From Oscillospiraceae bacterium (GTDB lineage Bacteria; Bacillota; Clostridia; Oscillospirales; Acutalibacteraceae), in assembly GCA_015065935.1 (NCBI GenBank), contig SVPI01000002.1, forward strand, positions 62,001 through 126,000: 64,000 bases of DNA, given 5' to 3'. This document shows, piece after piece, positions 53,587 through 61,628 of this stretch (position 1 is its first letter; every line of letters starts with the position of its first letter). The position numbers were made by a program, and so were the translations under genes. Below the pieces are notes generated by a model. The model ran no database searches, was not told where the DNA came from, and was given only the letters and a program-made list of their open reading frames with translations.

Positions 53587-54657
53587 ATGGATTTTTCACT
53601 TTTTCCCAAATTTTTTCTTGCCGCAAATTCCTGTGAGGGCTTTGTGTCAAGGTTCGAGGATTGCTATAACATAAATGATGATATATCAGCCTACATAATT
53701 AAAGGGGGCGCAGGCTGCGGCAAATCAACACTTATGAAATATGCCGCCGCAAAATGCCGCGATAAGGGCTTTTTGCCCGAACTGCTCCTTTGCAGTTCCG
53801 ACCCCGATAGTTTGGATGGCGTTTTCTTAAAGGATAAATTTGTTATGCTTGATGGCACCCTGCCCCACCCGGTTGAGCCGAAGCTTACAGGGGTAAGTGA
53901 GACCCTCCTTGACACAGGCCGCTTTTTAAACACCGCATTTTTAAGGAAAAACGCCGAGGAAATAAGATATATCAGCGCCAAAAACAAAGCAGAGCATAAA
54001 ACTGCCGCACGCTATATAAAGGCGGCGGGCGAAATGCTTAAAGATAGTTTTTCTCTGCAGGAAAAATTTTTAAAACGGCAAAAGGCCCTCGCCTTTGCCG
54101 ATTCCCTTTATAAAGCAAACCTGCCTAAAAAGCAAAATAGAAACGGCAAAATAGCCTACCGTTTTTTAAGCGGAATAACACCAAAAGGGGTCATTTTCCT
54201 ATCCTCAACCATAGAAAAATTAAGCAATAAACAAATTATTATAAGCGATAAAAACGGTGCCGCCGCAAATTTAATCTTAAATCGCATTTTAGATCAGGCG
54301 GCAGGCAGCGGTTATGATATTATCGCCGTTCCCTCTGCCTTTTTCCCATTATCCAGAATAGAACATATTATTATCCCCGAACTGCGCCTTGCCTTTTGCA
54401 CCGAAAATGATTACGCTCACCTTAAAAGCGATGCCCGCAGAATTCACGCTCGCCGTTTTGAGGAAAACGGCTTTTCCTCCCACAGACAAAGGCTTAACTT
54501 TAATAAAAAAGCGGCAAAAGAACTGCTTTACTGCGCCGCAGCTACCCTGCAAAAGGCAAAACAAAGCCACGATGACCTTGAAGCCTTTTATATTAAGGCA
54601 ATGGACTTTGATGAATATAATAAATACGCCGCAAAAATAGTTGGGAAATTGTTATAA
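53587..54657 (+). CDS. P-loop ATPase of unknown function
   Basis: A 356-residue protein. IKGGAGCGKSTLMKYAA (about 38-54) is a clear Walker A. The order FLPELLLCSSDPDSLDGV, then KFVMLDGTLPHPVEPK, shows the second strand region of a family of stand-alone nucleotide-binding proteins found in clostridia and bacilli. A second, P-loop-like half is suggested by the internal repeat start near GVIFLSSTIEK but lacks a clean GKS/T. The C-terminal third is Lys/Ala-rich and helical. Function not recognised. It lies between rnpB and the 6S-like RNA, ending at a strong terminator. Confidence 0.8.
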   Translation: MDFSLFPKFFLAANSCEGFVSRFEDCYNINDDISAYIIKGGAGCGKSTLMKYAAAKCRDKGFLPELLLCSSDPDSLDGVFLKDKFVMLDGTLPHPVEPKLTGVSETLLDTGRFLNTAFLRKNAEEIRYISAKNKAEHKTAARYIKAAGEMLKDSFSLQEKFLKRQKALAFADSLYKANLPKKQNRNGKIAYRFLSGITPKGVIFLSSTIEKLSNKQIIISDKNGAAANLILNRILDQAAGSGYDIIAVPSAFFPLSRIEHIIIPELRLAFCTENDYAHLKSDARRIHARRFEENGFSSHRQRLNFNKKAAKELLYCAAATLQKAKQSHDDLEAFYIKAMDFDEYNKYAAKIVGKLL

Positions 54658-54660
54658 TAA

Positions 54661-54687
54661 AAAAAGAGGGCATAGCCCTCTTTTTTT
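54661..54687. terminator. Bidirectional terminator
   Basis: AAAAAGAGGGC / GCCCTCTTTTT stem with a 3-nt loop; serves the ATPase gene and, from the other side, the 6S-like RNA. Confidence 0.9.
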
Positions 54688-54689
54688 TG

Positions 54690-54755
54690 ACATCTTGTAG
54701 GGGTCGATGCCCACATCGACCCGTTTATCGGTAGGGGAAACCCCTCCCCTACAAA
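54690..54755. repeat. Two short palindromes, dispersed-repeat type
   Basis: GGGTCGATG/CATCGACCC at about 54701-54722 (perfect 9 bp) and GTAGGGG/CCCCTAC at about 54731-54751 (7 bp), framed by GTAGGGG words. This style is common in intergenic repeats of gut Bacillota; only one copy is seen here. Confidence 0.55.
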
Positions 54756-54771
54756 TATAAATTTTTCTCCC

Positions 54772-54959
54772 GCCCTGCCGTAAACGGTTAATTGATAACC
54801 TGCACTCAGACAGGTGGGTGCCTTTAGTGCGGTTTCGCGCTCCCTTCTTCCGAACTCGGCACAGCCGCGGGAGGTCTGCAAACCCGCCGCACGAAATCAG
54901 GCTCCCTAAAAATAGCTTGTAGGGTTATAATAGGCCGCGGTCCGCGAACAAGGCAGGAT
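54772..54959 (-). ncRNA. ssrS: Probable 6S RNA
   Basis: About 188 nt on the minus strand with a rod-like fold: CCTGCC at the 5' end pairs with GGCAGG at the 3' end, the 5' side carries TTGTTCGCGGACC and ATAACCCTACAAG, the middle GTGCGGCGGGTTTGCAGACC, and the 3' side CCGCACTAAAGGCACCCACC. Such order and the large central bubble are what I expect of a clostridial 6S RNA, which imitates an open promoter and binds sigma-A RNA polymerase. It is not an SRP RNA: the GGAAGCAGC loop is missing. Called from memory of the family, not from a model search. Confidence 0.68.
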
Positions 54960-54967
54960 TTTAAAAT

Positions 54968-55264
54968 TTATTGCTCATCAATCTCGAATTTATCGGCCAA
55001 ACGGTCAACAAAGGCATCGGCGATGGTATCATACTCATCGTCATCCTCAATCTCGCTGAAAAATTCCTCGCCGTTTTCCTCTTCTACCTTAACAATTACA
55101 AGCTCGCCTGAATCATCAAGCAGCTTTTGAGGGTCATCAAAAACAGGAAGCAGGGCAAGATAGCGGCCAAGGTCACATTCAATAGCATCAAGCACCTCAA
55201 AGGTATACTCCTTACCCTCATCATCAGAAAGGGTTACAATATCGGGATTATATTCTTCGCTCAT
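54968..55264 (-). CDS. DUF1292-family (YrzB-like) acidic protein
   Basis: A 98-residue, very acidic protein. IVTLSDDEGKEYTFEVLDAI followed by LALLPV...IVKVEEENGEEFFSEIEDDDEY is the DUF1292 pattern. Function unknown in all relatives; in many Bacillota it lies near the Holliday-junction resolvase gene yqgF, which is not present here. It stands alone, 8 bp before the 6S-like RNA in the same direction. Confidence 0.88.
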   Translation of the reverse strand: MSEEYNPDIVTLSDDEGKEYTFEVLDAIECDLGRYLALLPVFDDPQKLLDDSGELVIVKVEEENGEEFFSEIEDDDEYDTIADAFVDRLADKFEIDEQ

Positions 55265-55358
55265 TTATTTTTACCTCCGTAAAAGCAATTATTCTTTATC
55301 TTATTTTATCCTTTTTTTATCCTTTAGTCAACGGTTAAAATCATTTTTAATAAACCCA

Positions 55359-55386
55359 TTGAAAAATTTTTAATTTATGGTAAAAT
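55359..55386 (+). promoter_or_regulatory. Promoter of pduL-hemW run
   Basis: TTGAAA (55359-55364), 16-bp spacer, TAAAAT (55381-55386). Confidence 0.7.
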
Positions 55387-55422
55387 ATTGTTGTAAAAAA
55401 CATTTTAAAGGAGAAAAGCAAA

Positions 55423-55995
55423 ATGAAACCCGTTTTAGTTGAAATTTCTGCACGCCATGTGCATGTTAGCCGTGAGGACCTTGACACCCTTTTTGGCAAG
55501 GGCTATGAATTAACCCCTAAAAAGGACCTTTCCCAGCCCGGTCAGTTCGCTTGTGAAGAGCGCGTTACCGTTGTAGGCACCAAAAAAGAGCTTCCCGGCG
55601 TTTCCATTCTCGGTCCCTGCCGCAAGGCAACTCAGGTTGAGCTTTCTTTAACCGATGCACGTTCCATCGGCGTTAAGGCTCCCGTTCGTGAGTCCGGTGA
55701 CATTGAAGGCAGCGGCACCTGCAAGCTGGTTGGCCCCTGCGGTGAGGTTGAAATCCCCTGCGGTGTTATTGCCGCAAAGCGCCACATTCATATGACCAAG
55801 GCCGATGCCGAGAAATATGGTATCACCGATTCCCAGATTGTTAAGGTTAAAATCCCTACCGAGGGCAGAGCACTTATTTTTGATGATGTTGTAGCCAGAG
55901 TAAGCGATTCCTATGCTCTTGCAATGCATCTTGACACCGATGAAGCCAACGCTGCAGGTATCCCCGGCAGCTGCACAGGAGATATTCTTGACTAA
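55423..55995 (+). CDS. pduL: PduL-type phosphate acyltransferase
   Basis: A 190-residue protein with two PduL repeats. Zinc ligands appear as ISARHVHVS (about 8-16) and IAAKRHIHMT (about 120-129); LTPKKDLSQPGQFACEERV and ILGPCRKATQVELSLTDA are family blocks. PduL moves an acyl group between CoA and phosphate, giving acetyl or propionyl phosphate for ATP production. No microcompartment genes are near and the N-terminal encapsulation helix is missing, so it is probably a free cytosolic phosphotransacetylase. It overlaps hemW by 8 bp. Confidence 0.93.
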   Translation: MKPVLVEISARHVHVSREDLDTLFGKGYELTPKKDLSQPGQFACEERVTVVGTKKELPGVSILGPCRKATQVELSLTDARSIGVKAPVRESGDIEGSGTCKLVGPCGEVEIPCGVIAAKRHIHMTKADAEKYGITDSQIVKVKIPTEGRALIFDDVVARVSDSYALAMHLDTDEANAAGIPGSCTGDILD

Positions 55996-57103
55996 TAAAA
56001 GTTTAGGTTTATACCTACATATTCCTTTTTGCGAGGCCAAATGCCGCTACTGCGATTTTTACAGTTTAGCGGGCGACCCTACAAAAAAGGAGCTTTACAA
56101 AAATGCACTTTTAAAGGAAATTAGAAAATGGGGCGAAAATATTTTTCGCCCCATTAGTTCCATTTATATCGGTGGCGGCACACCCTCTGCCCTGCCCGCC
56201 CATTTTCTTTGCGAGATTTTAGACTGTGTTAAAGAAAATTTTAAGGTTTTAAATAATGCAGAAATAACGGTTGAGGTTAACCCCCAAAGCGCCACCGAAG
56301 CCCTTTTTGCAGGGCTTATTAAGGCGGGTGTTAACCGCCTTTCCATTGGCGTTCAAAGCGGTAATGATAATGAGCTTAAAGCCCTTGGCAGACTGCATAA
56401 CAGAAAAACCGCCGAGGAAACCTTTTTAAACGCCCGAAAGGCAGGCTTTAAAAATATTTCCCTTGATTTAATGCTGGCGCTCCCCGATTCAGATGAGCAA
56501 ACATTAAAAAATACTTTAGATTTTTTTGTTTCCCTCTCCCCCGAGCATATTTCGGCATACATTTTAAAAATTGAGGAAAACACCCCACTTTTTAAAATTA
56601 AGAATAGCCTTAATCTACCCGATGAAAATGAAATTTCAGAGCAGTATTTGCTTGTATCACACACTCTGCAGAACGCAGGCTATGAGCATTACGAAATTTC
56701 AAACTTTGCGAGAAACGGCAAGGCCTCCCGCCATAATGTTAACTATTGGAAATGCGGTGAATATTTAGGCATTGGCCCCGCCGCCCACTCATTTTTAGGG
56801 GGCAAGCGCTTTTTCTACACTGCCGATATTACTAAATTTATCACCTGCCCCGAAACGGTTTTCGATAGTGAGGGTGGAGATGTTAACGAATTTATAATGC
56901 TTAATTTGCGCCTTAAGGAGGGGCTCAGTTTAAGCGAACTTAAAAACGAATATAACATTGTGCCCAGCGCCGCTTTTATAAATAAAATTAAACTTTTTGA
57001 AAAAAACGGACTTTGCACATTTAACAATAACACAGTGAGCCTTACCGTTAAGGGAATGCTCGTTTCCAATGAAATTATTGCCCAGCTGGAGGAAAGCTTA
57101 TGA
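55988..57103 (+). CDS. hemW: HemW-like radical SAM protein (heme chaperone family)
   Basis: About 371 residues. The TTG start at 55988 has AGGAG six bases upstream, inside the end of pduL. IPFCEAKCRYCDFYS holds CX3CX2C followed by Asp-Phe, the HemW form, and lacks the fourth Cys (CXC) of true coproporphyrinogen oxidase HemN. YIGGGTPSALP, SIGVQSGNDNELKALGR and the RHNVNYWKCGEYLGIGPAAHS block are typical. HemW binds heme and delivers it to membrane cytochromes; annotation as HemN would be wrong. Confidence 0.93.
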   Translation: MTNKSLGLYLHIPFCEAKCRYCDFYSLAGDPTKKELYKNALLKEIRKWGENIFRPISSIYIGGGTPSALPAHFLCEILDCVKENFKVLNNAEITVEVNPQSATEALFAGLIKAGVNRLSIGVQSGNDNELKALGRLHNRKTAEETFLNARKAGFKNISLDLMLALPDSDEQTLKNTLDFFVSLSPEHISAYILKIEENTPLFKIKNSLNLPDENEISEQYLLVSHTLQNAGYEHYEISNFARNGKASRHNVNYWKCGEYLGIGPAAHSFLGGKRFFYTADITKFITCPETVFDSEGGDVNEFIMLNLRLKEGLSLSELKNEYNIVPSAAFINKIKLFEKNGLCTFNNNTVSLTVKGMLVSNEIIAQLEESL

Positions 57104-57702
57104 TAACCTATAAAATTCATTTAATCCGCCACGGTATTACCGATGGCAATTTACAGGGAAAATATATCGGCGTAACCGACCTGCCCCTATCTCCCGATGG
57201 TGTAAATGAACTGCTTGAGCTTAAAGGGCTAATTGAATACCCCAATGTTCGCAAGGTTTACACCTCTCCCCTGCTTCGCGCAAGGCAGAGCGCCAACATT
57301 CTTTTTGGCGACACCGAGCAAATGGCGGTTGAAAATTTAAAGGAATTTAATTTCGGCATTTTCGAAAATAAAACTGCCGCAGAGCTTGAAAACACCCCAG
57401 AATATAAGGACTTTATTTCGGGTAAAATTTCCGCGCCCCCTGAGGGTGAGGACAATGCCGAATTTACAAAGCGCATTTGCTTAGGGCTTAACGAAATCGT
57501 TAACGATATGATGAAAAATAACATTACAAATGCCGCTGCTGTTATGCACGGCGGCGCAATTATGATGCTCCTTGCCGCCACTGCGCTGCCCAGAAAACAC
57601 CCTGCCGAGTGGACAAGCGATGCAGGCAGAGGCTACACCATTATGATAACCCCCTCTCTTTATCACAGAACAGGCGCCGTTGAGGTTATTGATATTATCT
57701 AA
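57100..57702 (+). CDS. Histidine phosphatase family protein
   Basis: A 200-residue protein of the phosphoglycerate mutase-like branch. LIRHGITDGNLQGKYIGVTD contains the RHG catalytic motif at residues 9-11; VYTSPLLRARQSANILF, and a late MHGGAIMMLLAA with the second catalytic His, complete the pocket. Similar proteins act as alpha-ribazole phosphatases or broad phosphatases; no cobalamin genes are near, so the substrate is unknown. It overlaps hemW by 4 bp (ATGA). Confidence 0.9.
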   Translation: MITYKIHLIRHGITDGNLQGKYIGVTDLPLSPDGVNELLELKGLIEYPNVRKVYTSPLLRARQSANILFGDTEQMAVENLKEFNFGIFENKTAAELENTPEYKDFISGKISAPPEGEDNAEFTKRICLGLNEIVNDMMKNNITNAAAVMHGGAIMMLLAATALPRKHPAEWTSDAGRGYTIMITPSLYHRTGAVEVIDII

Positions 57703-57716
57703 AGGAAGCGATTCTT

Positions 57717-59897
57717 GTGGGTGAATTTTTAAACCTTGCAAAAGAACTTTGCGCAAAAATGACTCTGAAAGAAAAAATCGGTCAAATCGCCCAGACTGTC
57801 GGCGGCTACCGCGCCTACTGCAGAGACGGCGATGACATTGTTTTCAATAACGAGTTTTGTGACACGGTCAAAGAGTTCGGTGGCATGGGTGGTTTAAGCG
57901 GACTGCTTCGTGCTGACCCTTGGACAAAGCGTGATTATAACACCGGCATAACCTTGCAAATGCGCCAAAGTGCCGCTGCGAAACTGCAAAATTATCTTAA
58001 AAACAACACACGTCTCGGCATTCCCACCCTTATTGAAATTGAAGCAAGTCACGGAATGCAGTCACTTGACAGTGTTTCTTATCCTGTTAATCTTTGTGTT
58101 GGCGCAACCTTTAATCCTGAACTTTTTGAAGAGGAATGCGCCGCAATCGGCAAAGAAATTGCCCTTTCAAAAAATCACGTTGCATTTTTTACCCTTCTTG
58201 ATTTGTGTCGCGACCCCCGTTGGGGAAGAAGCGAAGAATGCTTTGGCGAAGACACCTGTTTAGCAAGTGCGTTAACCGCCGCCGCTACAAGAGGTGTTAA
58301 AAAAGGCGGCGCCTTAATGTGTGCCAAACACTTTGTTGGCGCGGGCAACTGCCAAGGTGGCAAAAACATTGCCAATGTGTCGGTGGGTGAAAACGAACTT
58401 ATGAATTTTCACATTCCCGTTGCAAAGGCAGCAGTGGATAACGGTGCCGACTTTATTATGGTAGCTTATAATAGCTTCGACGGTGTGCCTATGCACGCAA
58501 ATCGGCGCTATTTAACCGATGTTTTAAAGAATGATTTGAAATTTGACGGTGTCGTTATTTCCGACGGCTTTGGTGTTAACACTGCCGCCGATATGCTGGG
58601 CCTCTCAAAGGCCGAGGCGGCAAAGCTTTGCCTTAACGCAGGTATTCATTTAAGCCTAGGTGACGGCGGAAACTTTGCCGCTCTTGAAGATGAGGTTTTA
58701 AAGGGCAATTTATCGGAAAGAGAAATTGACCAGGCCGTTATAAAGGTGCTTGAGAAAAAATTTGAAATCGGTCTTTTTAAAGAAAGCGAAATAGATAGCG
58801 TTAGCGATTTTCTCACAAGCGGAAGCTGCGAAAAGCTCGCCTACAAAACCGCGTGTGAAGGCATCATTATGCTTAAGAACAACAACGTCTTACCCCTTAA
58901 AAAGGATACGAAGATTTTGCTTCTAGGTGAAAATGCCGATGATATTTACTTTGCCCTTGGCGACTACACCTCTCCTAAAAAGGAAGGTTTGGGTACAACC
59001 GTCAAAGAGGCCTTCTCTGACACCTTCCAAAACTGTGTTTTTGAAAAAGGTTGGTCTTTCGGCGAAGAAAGCGACACTGAAAACGTAATAAGTAAAGCAA
59101 AAAACTGCGACGTCATTTGCCTTTGCCTAGGAGGCAGCAGTGTCAGAAACTTCGGTGCGAAATATCTTGATAACGGCGCAGTTGTTGAAAGCGAAGCTTT
59201 TATGGATTGCGGAGAAGGTTGCGACGTTGCAAGCCTTAAATTGCCCCAAAATCAACTTAATTTATTAAACGAACTTAAAAAGTTAAACAAGCCTATAATC
59301 AGCATTGTGATTGCGGGTAGGGCTTATGAACTTACCGAAGTTTCCGAAAAGAGTGACGGCCTTATTTTGGCATTTTATCCCGGCCAAGAGGGTGGAAGTG
59401 CCATCGCCCATATTTGTTCCGGCAAAATTAACCCCTCGGGTAAGCTCCCTGTAACCCTCCCGAGCGATTCCGCCGCACTTCCTGTTTGTTATAACTCGGT
59501 AACCGCTATTGGGGGTTACGTCAACTGTAAAAATCCCGTGCTTTACCCATTCGGTTTTGGCCTTTCTTATTCAAGGTTTGAAATTTCAAACATCAAGGTA
59601 ACAAAACAAAAGGTTAATTTGGAAATTGAGAACAAATCTGAAATTTCAGGCAGTGAAGTTATCGGGGTTTACATCGGCCTTAAAAGCGGACCTTTGAAAA
59701 TGCCCGAAAAGCAACTTAAAGCTTTTAAAAAGGTGTTCTTAAATGCAAAGGAAAAGAAAAAAATTGAAATTCCCATTCCCGTCGACAGCTACTGTGTTTG
59801 GACCGCTCAATCCGGATTTTCTGAAATCCACAAAAAAGCCAAAATTTACGTTGGAACCGACAGCACTGCACAACTTATTTGCGAAATAGAAATATAA
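57717..59897 (+). CDS. Glycoside hydrolase family 3 enzyme (beta-glucosidase type)
   Basis: A 726-residue, signal-less GH3. The barrel domain (about 1-330) shows SHGMQSLDSVSYPVN, DPRWGRSEECFGEDT, CAKHFVGAG and FDGVVISDGFG, whose Asp is the nucleophile; the sandwich domain (about 370-590) and a C-terminal fibronectin-III-like domain (about 620-726) follow. It likely removes terminal beta-linked sugars from imported oligosaccharides. GTG start with AAGGAAG upstream. Together with the cytosolic GH38 mannosidase it points to use of plant or host glycans. Confidence 0.92.
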   Translation: MGEFLNLAKELCAKMTLKEKIGQIAQTVGGYRAYCRDGDDIVFNNEFCDTVKEFGGMGGLSGLLRADPWTKRDYNTGITLQMRQSAAAKLQNYLKNNTRLGIPTLIEIEASHGMQSLDSVSYPVNLCVGATFNPELFEEECAAIGKEIALSKNHVAFFTLLDLCRDPRWGRSEECFGEDTCLASALTAAATRGVKKGGALMCAKHFVGAGNCQGGKNIANVSVGENELMNFHIPVAKAAVDNGADFIMVAYNSFDGVPMHANRRYLTDVLKNDLKFDGVVISDGFGVNTAADMLGLSKAEAAKLCLNAGIHLSLGDGGNFAALEDEVLKGNLSEREIDQAVIKVLEKKFEIGLFKESEIDSVSDFLTSGSCEKLAYKTACEGIIMLKNNNVLPLKKDTKILLLGENADDIYFALGDYTSPKKEGLGTTVKEAFSDTFQNCVFEKGWSFGEESDTENVISKAKNCDVICLCLGGSSVRNFGAKYLDNGAVVESEAFMDCGEGCDVASLKLPQNQLNLLNELKKLNKPIISIVIAGRAYELTEVSEKSDGLILAFYPGQEGGSAIAHICSGKINPSGKLPVTLPSDSAALPVCYNSVTAIGGYVNCKNPVLYPFGFGLSYSRFEISNIKVTKQKVNLEIENKSEISGSEVIGVYIGLKSGPLKMPEKQLKAFKKVFLNAKEKKKIEIPIPVDSYCVWTAQSGFSEIHKKAKIYVGTDSTAQLICEIEI

Positions 59898-59944
59898 AAA
59901 ATCACCCACCCGCATTGTTCTAACCCAAAAAAGTTTTTCAGTGA

Positions 59945-60003
59945 TATTATATTCGCCTTTAAAACTCGCGAAGCGAATATAACTCGGCTAATGCCGAATA
60001 TAA
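59945..60003. repeat. Tandem short palindromes (TTATATTCG units)
   Basis: TTATATTCGC (59947-59956) pairs with GCGAATATAA (59973-59982), and a second unit CGGC-TAAT-GCCG with ATATAA follows to 60003. The units share a TTATATTCG word and read as a mosaic of small inverted repeats in the gap after the GH3 gene. The GH3 to accessory gap (59898-60240) otherwise holds a terminator, AATATCGTTG words and the left boundary repeat. Confidence 0.65.
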
Positions 60004-60023
60004 CTGTTCTCAAAACGATAAAC

Positions 60024-60057
60024 AAAAAATCCGCAACCAAAAGGTTGCGGATTTTGT
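60024..60057. terminator. Terminator after the GH3 gene
   Basis: AAAAATCCGCAACC / GGTTGCGGATTTT stem with 4-nt loop and T runs on both sides. Confidence 0.88.
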
Positions 60058-60204
60058 TTTTGTGCAAATTCTCTCGACTAACGTTTTGAGTTTTCGGTGT
60101 ACCGTTTATATCGTGTAATATCGTTGAAAATCGTGTATATTGTGGTGTTTTGTATTGCCAAAATTGAATATCGTTGCAGAATGTTTATGTTGTTTCATAA
60201 AGTT

Positions 60205-60225
60205 TTGCACCAAATTTGCACCAAG
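60205..60225. repeat. Left boundary repeat of the accessory segment
   Basis: Two TTGCACCAA words 10 bp apart; matches the right copy at 63422-63442 at 19 of 21 positions. Confidence 0.7.
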
Positions 60226-60240
60226 ATTTTTGCGCTATAT

Positions 60241-61203
60241 TTATTCTGATTGCTTGATGTTGTTTGCAATTTTACTCAATGAAGCTTTTAATTGTTTTTC
60301 TGCTTCTTCCTCTTTACGAATCTGCTCCCATTGACGTAAAATCATAAATATAAAATCTCGTAACACAGGGAAATAGTCGATACATTCTTGCTCGCTTAAT
60401 TCGTGTATTCCCTTGCTAACTATACCATAAAAAACTGGGCTCTCAACCAATGTTTTTGGTAAATAGTTTGCTAGCATCTTTATTCTTTCATCAACATGGG
60501 CATCTTTATAAGTTTGCTCGTCAAAGACTCCGTCGCTAATCGCTTTCCCTTTTGCCGTATCTATAATTCGTTCAAAAATCCGACGCAGATATACAAAGGA
60601 GCCCACTCCTATTCCTTGTGCAAAAAGTCCGATTGCTCGCCTAAATTCTTTTAAATCATCCTTTGAAAGAATTTTATTATATTCTTTAAGTTCAGGGAAA
60701 GACAAATCTGCCACTGATGGAAACTGACCCACTTTTTTAAACTTATAACCATCAGTTACTACGATATAATCCAATTTGTGAGACTCATCCATAGAACAGG
60801 AAAACCGAAATACCATTAATCTGCAATCCTCTTCAACTTGCCAATTTGTCCAATCCCACAGCGGAGTTGTAGAACCATCTTCTGTCTTAATAGTTTTACT
60901 AATGCCAAGTTGTTGTAAAAATTCCAACTCTTCTGCAAGCGAATTTGGGATGTGAAGATTTTCCTGTTCTAAATATTTATAAAATATAATAGGTTTTGCT
61001 TCAAAGACTCGTTTTTCTTTACAAGACGGACAAAACTCATCTATCTTTACTTTGCCATCAATTAAATCAATCAAATGGAATATATTGTCCTTTGTGATTT
61101 CTATTTCGTCATACAAACCACTTTTTTGCAAAAATTCAGCAAAGATATTGTTTTTGCTATTAATCTTTCTTGGCTTGTTTTGGTCAAAAACATTCATTTT
61201 CAT
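60241..61203 (-). CDS. Unrecognised protein with a zinc-knuckle-like CPSC motif
   Basis: About 320 residues from the ATG at 61203. The start was chosen because a promoter (TTGAAA-17-TATAAT) lies inside the longer in-frame reading. DEFCPSCKEKRVF near residue 55 gives a CxxC that could be half of a zinc site; the C-terminal half is helical, with GVGSFVYLRRIFERIIDTAK (about 200-219), a pattern I associate with DUF4145/HEPN-like helical domains. Lys/Ile/Asn-rich codon use is visibly more AT-rich than in the housekeeping genes. It lies alone, facing leftwards in the accessory segment. Confidence 0.7.
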   Translation of the reverse strand: MKMNVFDQNKPRKINSKNNIFAEFLQKSGLYDEIEITKDNIFHLIDLIDGKVKIDEFCPSCKEKRVFEAKPIIFYKYLEQENLHIPNSLAEELEFLQQLGISKTIKTEDGSTTPLWDWTNWQVEEDCRLMVFRFSCSMDESHKLDYIVVTDGYKFKKVGQFPSVADLSFPELKEYNKILSKDDLKEFRRAIGLFAQGIGVGSFVYLRRIFERIIDTAKGKAISDGVFDEQTYKDAHVDERIKMLANYLPKTLVESPVFYGIVSKGIHELSEQECIDYFPVLRDFIFMILRQWEQIRKEEEAEKQLKASLSKIANNIKQSE

Positions 61204-61249
61204 TAAAACACTCTTTTCATCATTAAGAATTTTATATTTAATTTTAATT

Positions 61250-61278
61250 ATTATATCAAAAAGCGACATTGTTTTCAA
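61250..61278 (-). promoter_or_regulatory. Promoter of the CPSC-protein gene
   Basis: TTGAAA (61273-61278), 17-bp spacer, TATAAT (61250-61255), read leftwards. Confidence 0.8.
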
Positions 61279-61291
61279 TATAACACAAAAA

Positions 61292-61323
61292 ATAGCAGTG
61301 TGATTTTTGTTTCACACTGCTAT
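61292..61323 (-). terminator. Minus-oriented hairpin with T run, no gene upstream
   Basis: ATAGCAGTGTGA / TCACACTGCTAT perfect 12-bp stem followed on the minus strand by six T residues. No coding gene ends before it. Confidence 0.75.
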
Positions 61324-61374
61324 CTTCGTATTTAAGAAATGAGGTCATCTTCAAGACACTTATATAAAGAAAAA

Positions 61375-61410
61375 GAGTCATAATGATTCTATTAAGAATC
61401 GTTATGACTC
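61375..61410 (-). terminator. Second minus-oriented hairpin with T run
   Basis: A 16-bp stem with one G-U pair (GAGTCATAATGATTCT side at 61375-61390), 4-nt loop, then CTTTTTCTTT on the minus strand. Confidence 0.65.
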
Positions 61411-61439
61411 AAGAAGATTGCATAATTTTGTGAAAACCG

Positions 61440-61468
61440 TTGATAAATGAAAGCCTTTGTGTTATACT
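61440..61468 (+). promoter_or_regulatory. Promoter of the orphan structured RNA
   Basis: TTGATA (61440-61445), 17-bp spacer, TATACT (61463-61468). Confidence 0.72.
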
Positions 61469-61474
61469 GTAGGG

Positions 61475-61608
61475 GCTACACATCTGAATATGCACAAGTT
61501 AGGGAATACTATTTGGTAAAAATGTATTCTCTCTTCCTGACTTTGTGCAGATGTGTAGCAACATTGAGGGAAGCATTTTTCGGTGCGCCCTTCGGGGCGC
61601 ACTTTTTT
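61475..61608 (+). ncRNA. Unassigned structured RNA with own promoter and terminator
   Basis: A predicted roughly 135-nt transcript. GCTACACATCT (61475-61485) pairs perfectly with AGATGTGTAGC (61549-61559); inside, GCACAAGTTAGG pairs with CCTGACTTTGTGC (one bulge) and GAATAC with GTATTC, giving one long bulged rod. A linker with GAGGGAAGC leads to the terminator. The predicted start coincides with the first stem base. It is 20 bp before the ligase gene, so it may be a riboswitch-type leader or a separate small RNA. It matches no riboswitch class I know. Confidence 0.65.
61583..61608 (+). terminator. Terminator of the orphan RNA
   Basis: GTGCGCCC / GGGCGCAC perfect stem capped by TTCG, followed by six T residues. 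Confidence 0.92.
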
Positions 61609-61628
61609 ATTAAACAGGGGGTTCAAAA

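Noticed and set aside
54588..54881. Minus-strand reading frame over the terminator and 6S-like RNA
   Set aside because: It crosses a bidirectional terminator and structured RNA; composition is not protein-like.
55913..55987. 25-residue N-terminal extension of HemW
   Set aside because: It lies wholly inside pduL; the TTG at 55988 has a well-placed AGGAG and fits the family start.
55988..57103. Coproporphyrinogen III oxidase HemN
   Set aside because: The cluster motif is CX3CX2C without the following CXC cysteine, which points to HemW.
61475..61608. Retron msr-msd RNA
   Set aside because: The long hairpin is suggestive, but no reverse transcriptase gene is in the window.
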